A stretch of DNA of 64,000 nt from Ashinkailepas kermadecensis. Its lineage: Eukaryota; Arthropoda; Thecostraca; Neolepadidae. Shown here one piece after another: positions 24,997-37,440 of the stretch (the first letter of the stretch is position 1; each line of letters starts with the position of its first letter). The notes beneath the pieces are model-generated. The model was given only the letters and a program-made list of their open reading frames with translations. It was not told the origin of the DNA and made no database searches. The stretch lies in NCBI GenBank assembly GCA_034440615.1, contig JAOTOM010004001.1, positions 33,501 through 97,500 of the forward strand, read 5' to 3'. The position numbers were made by a program, and so were the translations under genes.

Positions 24997-25380
24997 CACT
25001 GGTCCTAGCGGCCGTCTGACTGCACGGCTGGAAGGTCGTCTGGTACTAGCGGCCGTCTGACTCCACGGCTGGAAGGTCGTCTGGTCCCAGCGACCGTCTG
25101 ACCCCACGACTGGAAGGTCGTCTGGTCCTAGCGGCCGTCTGACCCCACGGCTGGAAGGTCGTCTGGTCCTAGCGGCCGTCTGACCCCACGGCTGGAAGCT
25201 CGTCTGGTCCTAGCGGCCGTCTGACCCCACGGCTGGAAGGTCGTCTGGTCCTAGCGGCCATCTGACCCCACGGCTGGAAGGTCGTCTGGTCCTAGCGGCC
25301 GTCTGACCCCACGGCTGGAAGGTCCTCGTCTGGTCCTAGCGGACCCGTCTGACCGTCTGACCCCACGGCTGGAAGGTCGT
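24997..25380. repeat. 41-bp minisatellite, copy B
   Basis: About 9 units, same repeat as 23065-23405, with an irregular last unit (GGACCCGTCTGACCGTCTG). Confidence 0.95.
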
Positions 25381-25456
25381 CACCGCGAAATGAAAGCCAC
25401 TCACATGGTCCAATGATGGCAGCGCCTGCTGACCGCCGCCGGACAAGTCTACGCCG

Positions 25457-25853
25457 CGACTAATGGTACACCACTGGTGACGTCGCCGACCCCAACTAAT
25501 GGTACACCACTGGTGACGTCGCCGACTCCAGCTAATGGTACACCACTGGTGACGTCGCCGACTCCAACTAATGGTACACCACTGGTGACGTCGCCAACTC
25601 CAGCTAATGGTACACCACTGGTGATGTCGCCAACTCCAGCTAATGGTACACCACTGGTGATGTCGCCGGCTCCAACTAATGGTACACCACTGGTGACGTC
25701 GCCGACTCCAGCTAATGGTACACCACTGGTGACGTCGCCGACTCCAACTAATGGTACACCACTGGTGACGTTGCCGACTCCAACTAATAGTACACCACTG
25801 GTGACGTCGCCGACTCCAGCTAATGGTACACCACCGGTGACGTCACCAGCGTT
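25457..25853. repeat. 36-bp minisatellite, 11 copies
   Basis: The unit contains TAATGGTACACCACTGGTGA and CGTCGCCGACTCCA. The length of 12 codons gives repetitive open frames on both strands. Confidence 0.96.
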
Positions 25854-26804
25854 GTCCGTCACCGACTCAAGCTGCTACCGGACAGTGACGTCATCAACTT
25901 CAGTAGGCACTGGCTAGTAGCTCGCCAATTCTGGCCGCCTGTGGCATGTGATGTCACCTGTTCTTACCGTCAATATCTGGTGATGTTATTGTTTAGCGGT
26001 TTTGTGCTATGCCTTACCAATATTAGGGCGATAGTAACCTCAATGTCTCCCGATTTGGGCTGGCATTCGTTGGAGGTCGACTTTCTTCGTGTATGCTAAT
26101 CACCCTACCACTGCCAATCTTAAGTCAACCGTGCATCACAAATTGGGGCCCTCTATTCAGGAAATCATTTGCACACCCGAAGTCAAATCATGTTTAGATG
26201 ACGTGCGGCTGTCACAACATCGATATATTATTTCGCTTATGTAGCTTGGAGTCGCTTGGTTACTTAGGGAAGGCGGCCAAGCGACTATTTTGAGATGGTC
26301 TCGCTCCTCCTGTTTCACTACCTTTGAGACAACGATTTTGTTCTGCAGTGTGCAAAAAGGTACTATGCCAGTATTAACATGGTTATATATTTAACGCCGA
26401 ACACTTACTGAGAACCAGGACCTGCGTCGCCTGTTCGAGCCGACACACCCGTCGGACGCCCCGGTCGATGGCTACGAGCGACGCGAAGGCTATTGACTAT
26501 GTCATGAGTATCGGAGCTGTGCAAGCGGCTAGTACATAATGAAGTCATGTGGGAGCCATAACTGCGAGACACCGGGCCCGAACGCCATTGATCCGACTTA
26601 CCGTCACCAGCGGAATTGGCGGGATTCGAGGCCAGCACTGGCGCACACGCAGGCCACGCAGTATTCGCGTTTCATGGCTTGCCGGCACGGACGGCTCCGT
26701 GGCTTTTCATGTGTATTCAACTTCCATTTCTGGCATCGTTTTGGACGAACTCCCTGCTGCTGATTGACTTCCTGGATAGCGCTTTGAAAAGCTTAGCCAT
26801 ATTG
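25854..26804. other. Unique sequence, no gene recognised
   Basis: Short overlapping frames at 26405-26816 show no known domain. Confidence 0.45.
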
Positions 26805-27000
26805 ATTGTACCCTAAATTGGTCGGAGCACTCGCCTGCTACGTTAGCTGTACAGCCATGCTAGCTGCACCCTACATCGGGCGGAGGACTCGCTTGCTATG
26901 TCAGCTGTACAGCCATGTTAGCTGTACCATATATTGGGCGGAGGACTCGCCTGCTACGTTAGCTGTACAACCATGCAAGCTGCACCCATATTGGATGAAT
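26805..27000. repeat. 59-bp tandem repeat, about 3.3 copies
   Basis: Units carry GGGCGGAGGACTCGC and GTTAGCTGTACAGCCATG. A weaker related phrase (GTACCATATATTG, GTACCCTATATTGGGC) recurs at 27258-27315. Confidence 0.85.
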
Positions 27001-27397
27001 GACTTGCCTGGTACGCTCTCGGGATGCCACAGCAATGTTCGCTGTGTGAGATGTGTATATATCCGTGTTTTTTCTAGCAGGGTCCGACACGACTTCCTGT
27101 ATTAACGGGGGGACACTAAAAAACAGCCTCAACTAAGCGTGTCTGTATGCGACCGCACCCGACCCCAGAATGCGCCCCTGCCGCGCACCAGGGCTACCGA
27201 CGCTGAGATGTCATCTCCGAAAATGATCACTTTATGCCCAGCAGGCACCACACAAACTGTACCATATATTGACCGACGTCTTACCTGCCATGATGACCCT
27301 GTACCCTATATTGGGCTGATTACTTTCTTGTAATTTCGGGATGCATGTTTGAAGCGGTTTTGTCGAAATCATTTTCCTGATCTACCGACTGTTTTCC
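27001..27397. other. Unique sequence with distant repeat echoes
   Basis: Contains the two echoes of the 59-bp unit noted above. No gene is recognised. Confidence 0.45.
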
Positions 27398-27652
27398 CCC
27401 AGCCCCGGGCTGACCACCGGCCGACCACCGGCTGATCACTGGCTGACCACCGGCCGACCACCGGCCGACTACCGGCCGACCACCGGCCGACCACCGGCCG
27501 ACCACCGGCCGACTACCGGCCGACCACCGGCCGACCACCGGCCGACCACCGGCCGACTACCGGCCGACTACCGGCCGACCACCGGCCGACCACCGGCCGA
27601 CCACCGGCCGACCACCGGCCGACCACCGGCTGACGACCAGCCGACCATCGGC
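27398..27652. repeat. 11-bp minisatellite, about 23 copies
   Basis: The unit is CGACCACCGGC with CTACCGGC variants, and GCTGATCACTGG near the left edge. Confidence 0.96.
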
Positions 27653-27946
27653 TGGCCGAAGTTCGATTTAGTGCAATTTTGAAGGAGAAAATATGCATAT
27701 TTCGAACATGCTCTAAGAAAGAAGAGAACAGAAGTTTACTTGGTAGGCGTTTGCATCAGTAGTTGAAACTCGTGGCGGTGATAGGGAAGAGTGCAACAAG
27801 GGTGATGAATGCCAACTCCACCCCCACCCCTCCTCATCCGGACACAAGGCTGGTGTGGATCCACCGTTGAGGAACCAATTGAAGAGTTATAGCAACCTGA
27901 AAAATGATTCGGTAAAACGGATGGAAGGGTGACGACCAACCAATAT
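27653..27946. other. Unique spacer
   Basis: Nothing recognised. Confidence 0.5.
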
Positions 27947-28375
27947 TCCGGCCTACGCCCTACCCATGTGTGCACCACCTTACCAGGGTCATCAGTGTTT
28001 ATCGATGTTCCGGCCTACGCCCCACCCATGTGTGCACCACCTTACCAGGGTCATCAGTGTGTATCGATGTTCCGGCCTGCGTCCCACCCATGTGTACACC
28101 ACCTTACCAAGGTCATCAGTGTTTATCGATGTTCCGGCTTGCGTCCCACCCATGTGTGCACCACCTTACCAGGGTCATCAGTGTTTATCGATGTTCCGGC
28201 CTGCGCCCCACCCATGTGTGCACCACCTTACCAGGGTCATCAGTGTTTATCGATGTTCCGGCCTGCGCCCCACCCATGTGTACACCACCTTACCAGGGTC
28301 ATCAGTGTTTATCGATGTTCCGGCCTGCGCCCCACATATGTGTGCACCACCTTACGAGGGTCACCAGTGGTGCCC
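27947..28375. repeat. 62-bp minisatellite, about 7 copies
   Basis: TCCGGCC starts at 27947, 28009 and 28071 and continues at 62-bp steps. The unit contains CACCCATGTGTGCACCACC and GTTTATCGATGT. Because 62 is not divisible by three and the unit has no plus-strand stop, all three plus frames stay open. Confidence 0.96.
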
Positions 28376-28825
28376 GTTGGCTGCGCGACAGGAAGTGACG
28401 TCATCTCCTCGTGAATGCGAGAGCGTCCTTGCCTGCAGCCAAATCTGGTTTTGGGTACATGGATACACATTGGCGACCGGCTGTGGAAAATGGTCGGCCA
28501 GCTACCATTCGGACAGGACGCGTCATTCTAACTCGATTGTCTGTGTCCGTAAGCATGAGAGACTTCTTTGAGGGGTGGCGTTCCTCGAAGCACGGCTCGG
28601 TCGAAGATCGGTCCATCGCCTGGAGGCATTGTTTCGGAGTGATCACTTCCAGCTGTCCGTCCTGTCCGCTGCTGACAATTGAACTCGCTGAATTAAAGAT
28701 GAGCCCGTCGCGGTAGATCGATGATGCCGGAACATTTGTCATCTACTGCTTCGCAGTATTTGATGATTCACAAATGAGTAGCGGTTGCAATTGTGCAGTT
28801 GCTGGCTTGTTGGCGGATGCATCGA
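28376..28825. other. Unique sequence, no gene recognised
   Basis: Frames at 28401-28742 (minus) and 28411-28716 (plus) overlap and lack known domains. Confidence 0.45.
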
Positions 28826-29084
28826 GCTAGTGACACTCATGCCACTAGTGTCACTGATGGCACTAGTGGCACTGATGCCACTAGTGGCACTGATGGCACT
28901 AGTGGCACTGATGGCAATAGTGGCACTGATGGCACTAGTGGCACTGATGGCACTAGTGGTACTGATGGCACCAGTGGCACTAGTGGCACCAGTGGCACTT
29001 GTGGCACTAGTTGCACTAGTGGCACTGATGGCACTAGTGGCACTGATGGCACTAGTGGCACTGATGGCACTAGTGGAACTGATG
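28826..29084. repeat. 18-bp minisatellite, about 14 copies
   Basis: The unit is GGCACTAGTGGCACTGAT with 6-9 bp sub-periods and the palindrome CACTAGTG in most copies. Confidence 0.95.
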
Positions 29085-29144
29085 GCCGTCCTTGATAGCA
29101 TCTCTCTGGGAGCGGATAGTGATCCGCTCCAGCCAGTGTCGCGC

Positions 29145-29722
29145 AGGTCCACTGTCCGCCTGACCAGACTGCCCACTGTCCGCCTGACCAGACTGTCCAC
29201 TGTCCACCTGACCAGACTGTCCACTGTCCGCCTGACCAGACTGCCCACTGTCCGCCTGACCAGACTGTCCACTGTCCGCCTGACCAGACTGTCCACTGTC
29301 CGACTGACAAGATTGTCCACTATCCGCCTGACCAGACTGCCCACTGTCCGCCTGATCAGACTGTCCACTGTCCGCCTGACCAGACTGTCCACTGTCCGCC
29401 TGACCGGACTGTCCACTGTCCGCCTGACAAGATTGTCCACTGTCCGCCTGACCAGACTGTCCACTGTCCGCCTGACCAGACTGTCCACTGTCCGCCTGAC
29501 CAGACTGTCCACTGTCCGCCTGACCAGACTGTCCACTGTCCGACTGACAAGATTGTCCACTATCCGCCTGACCAGACTGCCCACTGTCCGCCTGATCAGA
29601 CTGTCCACTGTCCGCCTGATCAGACTGCCCACTGTCCGCCTGATCAGACTGTCCACTGTCCGCCTGACCAGACTGTCCACTGTCCGCCTGACCGGACTGT
29701 CCACTGTTCGCCTGACCAGACA
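29145..29722. repeat. 24-bp minisatellite, about 24 copies
   Basis: The unit contains CCACTGTCCGCCTGACCAGA. A block with CGACTGACAAGATTG followed by CACTATCCGCC occurs twice (about 29300-29340 and 29541-29580), showing that a run of units was copied together. Confidence 0.96.
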
Positions 29723-30110
29723 CCAGATCTGGGATCTGACTTGGCCCACTCGGGTCTTGGTCTGGATAGGACTAGAGTCTGGATCAGCAGGCGGTGTAAG
29801 TCGCACCAGGCATGGGTTGAGTATTAATGTTAGCAGGTGGTGCTGCAGCATCACAGCAGAGTAACTGAGCACCACCTGCTTTTGGAAATATTATATTAGT
29901 GCCTATGAGGATTCATAGAATAACACCACATACAAACCACAAGGCAATGCAATAGCACCACCTGAAATTGTCGAAATATTTCGCAAACCCCCATTAGTGG
30001 CAGAAGGGTTACAGTAAATTGCATCCTGTTCCATAGCATCTGCTTCAGAATGTTTGTCGCATCGTGCTTTTTAGCTCCCAATTATAATACCGAGAGAGCC
30101 TATCGATCGT
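29723..30110. other. Unique sequence, no gene recognised
   Basis: AGCACCACCTGC and GCAGGTGGTGCTGC around 29833-29880 form an inverted pair. Nothing else is recognised. Confidence 0.5.
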
Positions 30111-30395
30111 AGCCACACCGGGTACGTGTACTCATTGGCCCTGTGGTGTGTAATGGTAGTCACACCGGGTACGTGTACCTATTGGCCCTGTGGTGTGTAA
30201 TGGTAGTCACACCGGGTACGTGTACCTATTGGCCCTGTGGTGTGTAATGGTAGTCACACCGGGTACGTGTACTCATTGGCCCTGTGGTGTGTAATGGTAG
30301 TCACACCGGGTACGTGTACTGATTGGCCCTGTGGTGTGTAATGGTAGTCACACCGGGTACGTGTACTCATTGGCCCTGTGGTGTGTAATGGCGTG
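30111..30395. repeat. 47-bp minisatellite, 6 copies
   Basis: CACACCGGGTACGTGTAC recurs at 47-bp steps from 30114, with CCTGTGGTGTGTAATGGTAG in each unit. Confidence 0.96.
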
Positions 30396-32344
30396 TACTG
30401 CAGTGAATGCCAGCATGCAGGCCATATCACAGCGCGCGCTGTCGTCTATAACCAGTGTGGACGTGATCCGTGAGCGAACGTGGTGGTGCAGCCAGATCAG
30501 GCGGCGTGTGGACGCCCATGGATGACATCAGCCGGGCCGACTGTGGCGTCACACGTGGTGGTGCAGCCAGAGGACATCTGCCTGGCCGACTGTGACGTCA
30601 CACGCTGACATCAACAACCCGCTGCCGTCGCTGGTCAGCAGGCGCACTGGTGACCATACACTCTTATTAAATCCGTGTGCCGGCGGTCGTGTAGGGGCGG
30701 AGTTTGAGCGCGGCCGTCCGCTGGGCGGCATCCGCACATCCGGTGAGGGCGCGCACCCGCTGAGAGGCGTGGGTCGGCCAGCGGAATGCGGTGTTGATGG
30801 CTACCGTTTCCGGCGAGGATGTGCAGCTGCCGGTCAGTTAGGCCAGCTTCCGTGATCAGCTGACCACGACCTTCGGTGACCGTTGGCTCGCCGGGTCTCT
30901 CAGTCACCCCTCGTCAGCCTGACGAGCTGACGGTTGGCAGCTCGTCGGGCTGACACACGAAATCTAACCAAGCTGACACTCGCCATCCACCAAGATGACC
31001 CTCAGTGCCTCCGCAAGCTGGCGATCAACAGCCAATCAAGCAGCTGTTCAAAAAGAGTGACATCAACATAATGTGCAAACAATCATCGTATGTTACACTA
31101 CACGAAACATGAAATAATAGCGCGGTGTGCTATTGAAGTCTGCTAGTGATTGGCAAGCTTTTTTTGCTCGTAGAAAACCAGTGCGAATTTTTGCACGAGT
31201 TGAACATACTCTTGTGCACGAGTTGAACATCCAGTCATGGATTGTGGCTTTGATTACAAATTGGGTCGAAAGTGTCTTTTACTTGCTTTATAGCCGAACA
31301 ACAAAAAGTTCGACAACTTTAACTTTTAACTTTTAACAACGGGGAATGCAATTCACCTTTGCCATGAGTGAAGAATACCATGAGGAAAGCGTTGCCTCTC
31401 CCACACCAATGTTGCTCAGATTTAGCATGGGAAATATTGGCACTGACTGGAGAGGATGGCATGCAAAAACGTCATTTGCCACACGAACTTTGACTACTAT
31501 CCTCCACTCATCATTGCTGCTGTTAAGACTCATCATGGTGAAGTCCAACATCCAGACAAGCTGAAAAGACACAGGGTTATGCAATGCAGCCAATTACCGG
31601 CTTGTTCTGTGCACCGCCCTGATGCTGACGTATTCTTCTTCATTTGCCGTTCTTGCCAGCAGAAGAGCCGAAGAGATTGTGGATGGAGGCATGGGTCTAA
31701 CCACTGGGGGGGGGGGGGAGGACATTTTCCCCAAATTTATGAAAGGTGGCGATTTGTCCCCATCATTTTTTTCCGTGTCCCCCAAGCCTCAGCTACCTGA
31801 TTATGATCGCCGCAAAATTATACTTAATGATTTACAAAGTGAAAATATATATGCAAGAGAATCACCAAAAATACTAGGATCCGATCAAGCCAATCAACGC
31901 GTTTCACAGGCTATCTGTCGTCACAAAATCTCCGAATGGTAAATCAGCAAACGTTCGGAATTTCTGCTTCCAGACCATTCTTGAATAACATGAACCTTGG
32001 CGATCTTGTGTTTTCGCTTCGATGGAAAATTGTGCTTTGCCAGGCAACAAATTTGCATTATCACAAGGCTTTAGTATAGTCTTAGGTTGCATTCCCCTGC
32101 GCATATATTGATATAGCTTGAACAAACGTGACTCCGGGTGTCCTTGGGTATCTTCAAGACCATGGAGGGGAGTCATGGGCAGCCTTAAGTAAGTACGTCA
32201 AGTTAACGTCGTATTTATATTCGTATTCAGCGACGTGTTCGCCAGAGGCGTATTTGTATTGGCATCGGCATTCAGCGACAGGTTTATGATCGTTCGAATC
32301 AATTACCACAAATGCTTCTGCTTGCACTGAACACGCTGGAAGCA
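30396..32344. other. Unique sequence, no gene recognised
   Basis: GC-rich to 30960 with a short duplicated phrase (CGTGGTGGTGCAGCCAGA at about 30479 and 30554), then AT-richer. A G run lies at 31707-31719. Short frames on both strands (31333-31593 minus, 31456-31800 plus) are unrecognised. Confidence 0.4.
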
Positions 32345-33814
32345 ACTACATAAGTCTCACATTACCACCTTAACGGTCAAGGTCCAACGCAAACCGGTTT
32401 CTTCGATTGCCTCCCATTTTTTTTCGTTTTCACCAAAACCTGCCCAAATCTGATATCAAGCAATAGCCTGTGATGAACCATCGTGTAACATTTCAAACCA
32501 ATACATGTCAAGGGCAAACTTCTAGGTCAACGGTTAGCTTGATTTATTAGATGGCGATATTGAAGCGATATCGACGGAACGCGAGGTTCGGTTGCTATCG
32601 CTTCAATTTTCATCAAATGGGTGTCATTCGACGTGGCTTGTTATGCGGTATCAGAAAGCTAAGCAATCGAATTATTTTTCAAGGGCAAAGGCCAAGCTCA
32701 TCATCCGGTCCGCTCAATTTTCTTTCGTTTTCGCTCAAGCCCATTCAAATCTGGCATCAAACAATAATGAGTGATGAACACTCGAGTAACATTTCAAACC
32801 GGGGCATGTCCAGGTCAAAGCTTTGATTGAGTTCTTCGATGACATCGCGTTTCGTCACTATGGCTTCAATTTGCAGAAAATGGATGTCATTCGACGTCGC
32901 TTGTTGTGTGGTATCAGAAAGTTGATAATTAGAAATAATCTCTACGGGTCAAAATTCAAACTGATTTCTTCGGTCGCCTCACAATTTTCTCCTTTGCGCC
33001 CAAGCCTACCCAGATCCACTATCAAGCGATAACCCATGGCCATTGATAGCCCATTGAACCATCGAGTGGCATTTTGAAACCGGGATACACCAAGGTCAGA
33101 CCTGAAGGTCAAAGGCTGGTTTGAATTTTTCGAAGTCCTCGCGATTTGTCGCTATGGGTTCCATTTGCATCAAGTGGGTGTCATTTGACGCGGCTTGTGC
33201 CGTATTATAATGCTACCAAATCAAACTAATTTCAAGGGTCAAATGTCAAACCGATTTCGTTGGTTGCCTCGCATTTTGTCGTCGCCCTAACCTTCCCACA
33301 TCAGGTATAAAGCAATAGCCCGTGGTGCACCTCGAGTAACATTTCAAACTGGAACATGTCAATTTCAAACTACAAGATCGAAGGATAGCTTAAATTGCTC
33401 AAAATCCTCGCGCCTCGTCGCTATGTCTTCTATTTTCATCAAGTGGGAGTCATTCGACGTGCCGTAAAGTACTCACATTAATGAGCAAACTGAATATTGA
33501 GCAAACTGTTCAGAAATCACATTAATTTTCAAAGTCAATGGTCGAGATCATTTCTTCGGTCGCCCCGCGTTTCTTCGTTTTCTCCCAAAGAGATAGCCCG
33601 TGGGCAACCCTCGAGCAACATTTTAACCCGGGACGTGCTAGGTCAAGCCTCAAGGTCAAAGGTTAGTTTTTTCCTAAAAATCCTCACGTTTCGTCGCTAT
33701 AGCTTCGATTTGCATTATGTGGGTGTTATTCGACGTGGCTTGTCGTACGGTATCAGAATGTTGAGATATCGGAATAATTTCAAAGATGTCGAAGGTTCGG
33801 CGTGTTTACAATGA
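32345..33814. repeat. Old diverged satellite, units of about 263-294 bp
   Basis: Five units are marked by GTGTCATTCGACG-like words at 32621, 32884, 33178, 33447 and 33723, with a partial unit before them. Each also has a CGTCGCTATxxCTTC word, a TTCTTCGGTCGCCTC word, CATTTCAAACC and AGGTCAAAG. Divergence is high, unlike the fresh minisatellites nearby. Confidence 0.85.
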
Positions 33815-34132
33815 TTAAATGTAATAGGAATAGGATGATCAAATCTGTTTTTGTTTGCAGCCCTTGTGATAACAGGCACTCATATCCTATATGACTAGGA
33901 GCTCCCCCAATAAATATGTCATAACCTGCTCGGACGGCGCTCTCATCGCTGGATTTTTATTTATACTGCTACATTGCTGTTTCGGACATATACAAAAAAA
34001 TTGTCTCAAATTGTCCGCTTTCCTCTTAATTGTTCAACGGAAGTTACCAAATTTGGAAGAGAAGCCACATGTGAATACGCACAACTTTATATCGAGCCGG
34101 AGTTCATAACCGCGAGAGAGCAATGTTGTAAT
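33815..34132. other. Unique AT-rich sequence
   Basis: Nothing recognised. Confidence 0.5.
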
Positions 34133-34452
34133 CAGAGGTGGATCCAGGAATTCTCAATGGGGGCACTTGTCTGGAGGGGCGCCATTTCTTTGGAGCGGCG
34201 CCACTGCGAAAGCACCTGGAGGGGCGCCTCTGGCTGCAAACTTCGAGGGGGCGGGATGCACCCGGCCCTTCCCGAAGGGGCGACTTTCCTTCCAAGGGTG
34301 TACCTTTTTCATTCAGAGGCGCCTCTGGCTGAAAAAAAATTGAGCGGGTACACTGGAACCTTTTCAGAAGGGCGCCATTTCCCGGCCGGACAGTCGTCAC
34401 CTTCCACGTGGGGGGCACATGCCCCCAGTGCCACACCCTTTATCCGCCTTGG
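34133..34452. mobile_element. Possible non-autonomous transposon of about 320 bp
   Basis: The left edge CAGAGGTGGATCCAGGA resembles common MITE ends, and the right edge CCTTTATCCGCCTTGG is a poor inverted match (about 11 of 17). Flanking TTGTAATC and TTGTCATC match at 7 of 8. The interior has repeated GGCGCCTCTGGCTG words. The borders are weak. Confidence 0.4.
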
Positions 34453-34689
34453 TTGTCATCGCATCGAAGTGTGTCCCCGTAAAACAGGAAAGCAGGAAAG
34501 CAAGGTTATTGTAAAACCATCGTCAAATATTTTATGTTTTGCCTGCTACAAGAGGGCAACGTTTAACATACTTACAGCATGGCTCTATGGTGAAATGTGA
34601 AATAAAATGCCATGAATTTAGCGAACGTTAACCCGCGCCGCCTCGGGGGGTTGTTATCCCCCCTAAGGTTTTCCGGTGCGCTGGTTCAG

Positions 34690-35395
34690 GTGGTGCGCTG
34701 CTGGCAGATGGTTGGTTGTGTGGAAGTAGTCCGCTGTTGGAGGCAGTGAACAGTGTCAAGGCAGTGGGAGGCTGGGTGGTGTTGGACTGCTGGAAGGTGG
34801 TAGGCTGTGTGGAGGCAGCAGGCTGCTACTAGATGGTGGACTGTGTGTAGGTAGTGGGTTGTGTGGGTGCATCAGGCTGGTGGGAGATGGTGAGCTGTGT
34901 GGAGATGGTGTGGAGGTGGTGGGCTGTGTTGTACCGATGGGCGGTGTGGAAGCGGTGGGGGCTGTGTGGAGGTGGTGGGCTGTGTGGAGGTGGTGAGCTG
35001 TGTGGAGGTGATGGGGACTGCTGGGGGATGGTGGGCTGTGTGGAGGTGGTGAACTGTGTGGAGGTGGTGGGGACTGCTGGGAGATGGTGGGCTGTGTGGA
35101 GGTGGTGGGAACTGCTGGGGGTGGTGGGCTGTGTGGAGGTGGTGAGCTGTGTGGATGTGGTGAGCTGTGTGGAGGTGGTGGGCTACTGGGAGGTGGTAGA
35201 CTGTGTGGAGGTGGTGGGGACTGCTGGGAGATGGTGGGCTATGTGGTACCGGTGGACGGTGTGGAAGCGGCGGGGTCTGAGTGCAGACGGCATGGAGGTG
35301 ATGAGCTGCTAGTTGGCGGTGGGCTGTGTCGAGGCGGCATGGGGACGGTGGGCTGTGTTGTGTGCAGGCGGTTCAATGTGTGGAGGCGGTAGCAG
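34690..35395. repeat. Irregular GT-rich repeat region
   Basis: Imperfect 12-15 bp units such as GTGTGGAGGTGGTGGGCT fill the region without a constant period. It has G-rich plus-strand bias and no recognised gene. Confidence 0.88.
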
Positions 35396-35679
35396 GTGCA
35401 ATGCCCCCTAATTGGCTCTTATTCCGGCACACCTCTCGTCTGTAACCGCTACATCCTGGACGACGCCAGTGGGGCATAAAATCACCTCTGACACCGCCTG
35501 CCCCGAACACACGTTAGTGCGATGTTGGCACGTCACACCAGTCATTCCAGGGGCGGGATAGCCGCTGCAAGCGCATGCCATTTGGGTGTTCAATAACAGC
35601 TCGCGTGGTTAGTGGGACCCTAACTCAAGTCACTCTCGGGTGCGCCCTTCCTTGCATCATGTTGCCCGCTTGGCGGGGT

Positions 35680-36480
35680 GACCCAGCCAGCGCAGGCAGC
35701 GTGGGTACATTAGATTGACAGGGTGAACCAGCCAGCACAGACAGCATGGGTGCATTATGTTGGAAGGGTGAAGCAGGCGCAGGCAGCATGGGTACATTAG
35801 ATTGGTAGGGTGACCCAGCCAGCACAGACAGCATGGGTACATTAGATTGACAGGGTGACCCAGCCAGCGCAGGCAGCGTGGGTACATTAGATTGACAGGG
35901 TGACCCAGCCAGCGCAGGCAGCGTGGGTACATTAGATTGGTAGGGTGACCCAGCCAGCACAGACAGCATGGGTACATTAGATTGACAGGGTTATCCAGCC
36001 AGCACAGACAGCGTGGGTACATTAGATTGACAGGGTGACCCAGCCAGCGCAGGCAGCGTGGGTACATTAGATTGGTAGGGTGACCCAGCCAGCATAGACA
36101 GCATGGGTACATTAGATTGACAGGGTTATCCAGCCAGCACAGACAGCGTGGGTACATTAGATTGACAGGGTGACCCAGCCAGCGCAGGCAGCGTGGGTAC
36201 ATTAGATTGACAGGGTGACCCAGCCAGCACAGGCAGCATGGGTACATTAGATTGACAGGGTGACCCAGCCAGCGCAGGCAGCGTGGGTACATTAGATTGA
36301 CAGGGTGACCCAGCCAGCGCAGGCAGCGTGGGTACATTAGATTGGCAGGGTGACCCAGCCAGCACAGGCAGCGTGGGTACATTATATTGACAGGGTGACC
36401 CAGCCAGCACAGACAGAGTGGGTGCATTATATTGACAGGGTGACCCAGCCATCACAGACAGCGTGGGTACATTAGATTGA
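35680..36480. repeat. 45-bp minisatellite, about 18 copies, with higher-order copies
   Basis: The unit contains GGGTACATTAGATTGACAGG and CCAGCCAGCGCAGGCAGC. A three-unit block (TTGGTAGGG; GGGTTATCC; standard) occurs at about 35936-36070 and again at 36071-36205, giving a 135-bp higher-order repeat. Confidence 0.96.
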
Positions 36481-36785
36481 AATCGAGTTAGCTGAGCAAT
36501 ATTAGGTTGATACTAGCAGAGTGATAGCGCAACGTTTTTTTTGCGCACGACTGCCGATACATGGCGTAGAAGTGTGCACAATTACCACAGCATAGTAATC
36601 CAGAACTGGTCCTGCCACTGTGCCAGGAACAGCTGAGACTGTCTGGTGAAGCTAGGCCGTCTGCTCCGATTGCCTTGTCTCCATCAACCTCGCCGGCCTT
36701 GGGAGTGGGACCTCAATGGGACCCCAGTTCCTCCTCACATTTAACAATTTTAGCATCAATCTCATGACAGTCCAGTCCAGTACGC
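36481..36785. other. Unique spacer
   Basis: Nothing recognised. Confidence 0.5.
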
Positions 36786-36930
36786 CAGACGAGACGCCGT
36801 GTCAGCTCCCGATGCCTGGAAACCTGGAGACGCCGTGTCAGCTCCCGATGCCTGGAGACCTGGAGACGGACGTGTCAGCTCCCGATGCCTGGAGACCTGG
36901 AGACGCCGTGTCAGCTCCCGATGCCTGGAG
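36786..36930. repeat. 36-bp tandem repeat, 4 copies
   Basis: The unit contains GACGCCGTGTCAGCTCCCGA and TGCCTGGAGACCTGGA. Confidence 0.93.
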
Positions 36931-37075
36931 CCGAATTCGACGCACTGCACAGGGTGTTGAAGTTGCCTTTTTGTTTCCTTACGTGGGTCTACTTTGATGG
37001 GCTAATGGCATCTTAAGTTATGATTTCAGACTAAATCTCAGGTTACTAATCTGTACATAACTCTCTACACTCTGA

Positions 37076-37440
37076 TGGAGGAAAGAATGAACGAAGAGAT
37101 GAAAGGACTTCAAGAGGAAATGGAGAATATTAGAAAGAAAATAGGAAAGCAAACAACCAGCTAAAACAACTCATGGAGGAAAACGAAGTCCACAAAACAA
37201 ATTTCAGAATTGAACTGCACAATTCAGAACATAGAACGATACAGTAGAAAAGACTTACTCATTTTAGGTGGTGGGGGATTTCCATCTGCCCCAATGGACA
37301 CCTTTGGAGCTCAAGAAAAAAACAGGGGATTATCGAAGAGGTAATTGAGGAATAGCTAGGTGTGAAACTATCTGGCAATATATCTGCATGCCATCGCCTG
37401 TGCCAAAACAGACGTGCACTGATACCAGTAGCAACTTTAT
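37076..37440 (+). pseudogene. LINE ORF1 remnant, 5' part
   Basis: A charged coiled-coil stretch (ERMNEEMKGLQEEMENIRKK, from about 37079) leads after a stop and frame changes to NIERYSRKDLLILG. It continues with IIEEVIEE, a stop, LGVKLSGNISACHRLCQ and RRALIPVA. This order (coiled coil, IERYSRR-N-L-LxG, CHRLG, R-P-IIVRF) is typical of the RNA-binding ORF1 protein of CR1/L2-like LINEs. The reading breaks after ALIPVA at ACTTTAT (37434-37440). The remainder of ORF1 resumes after an inserted element at 38089. Confidence 0.75.
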
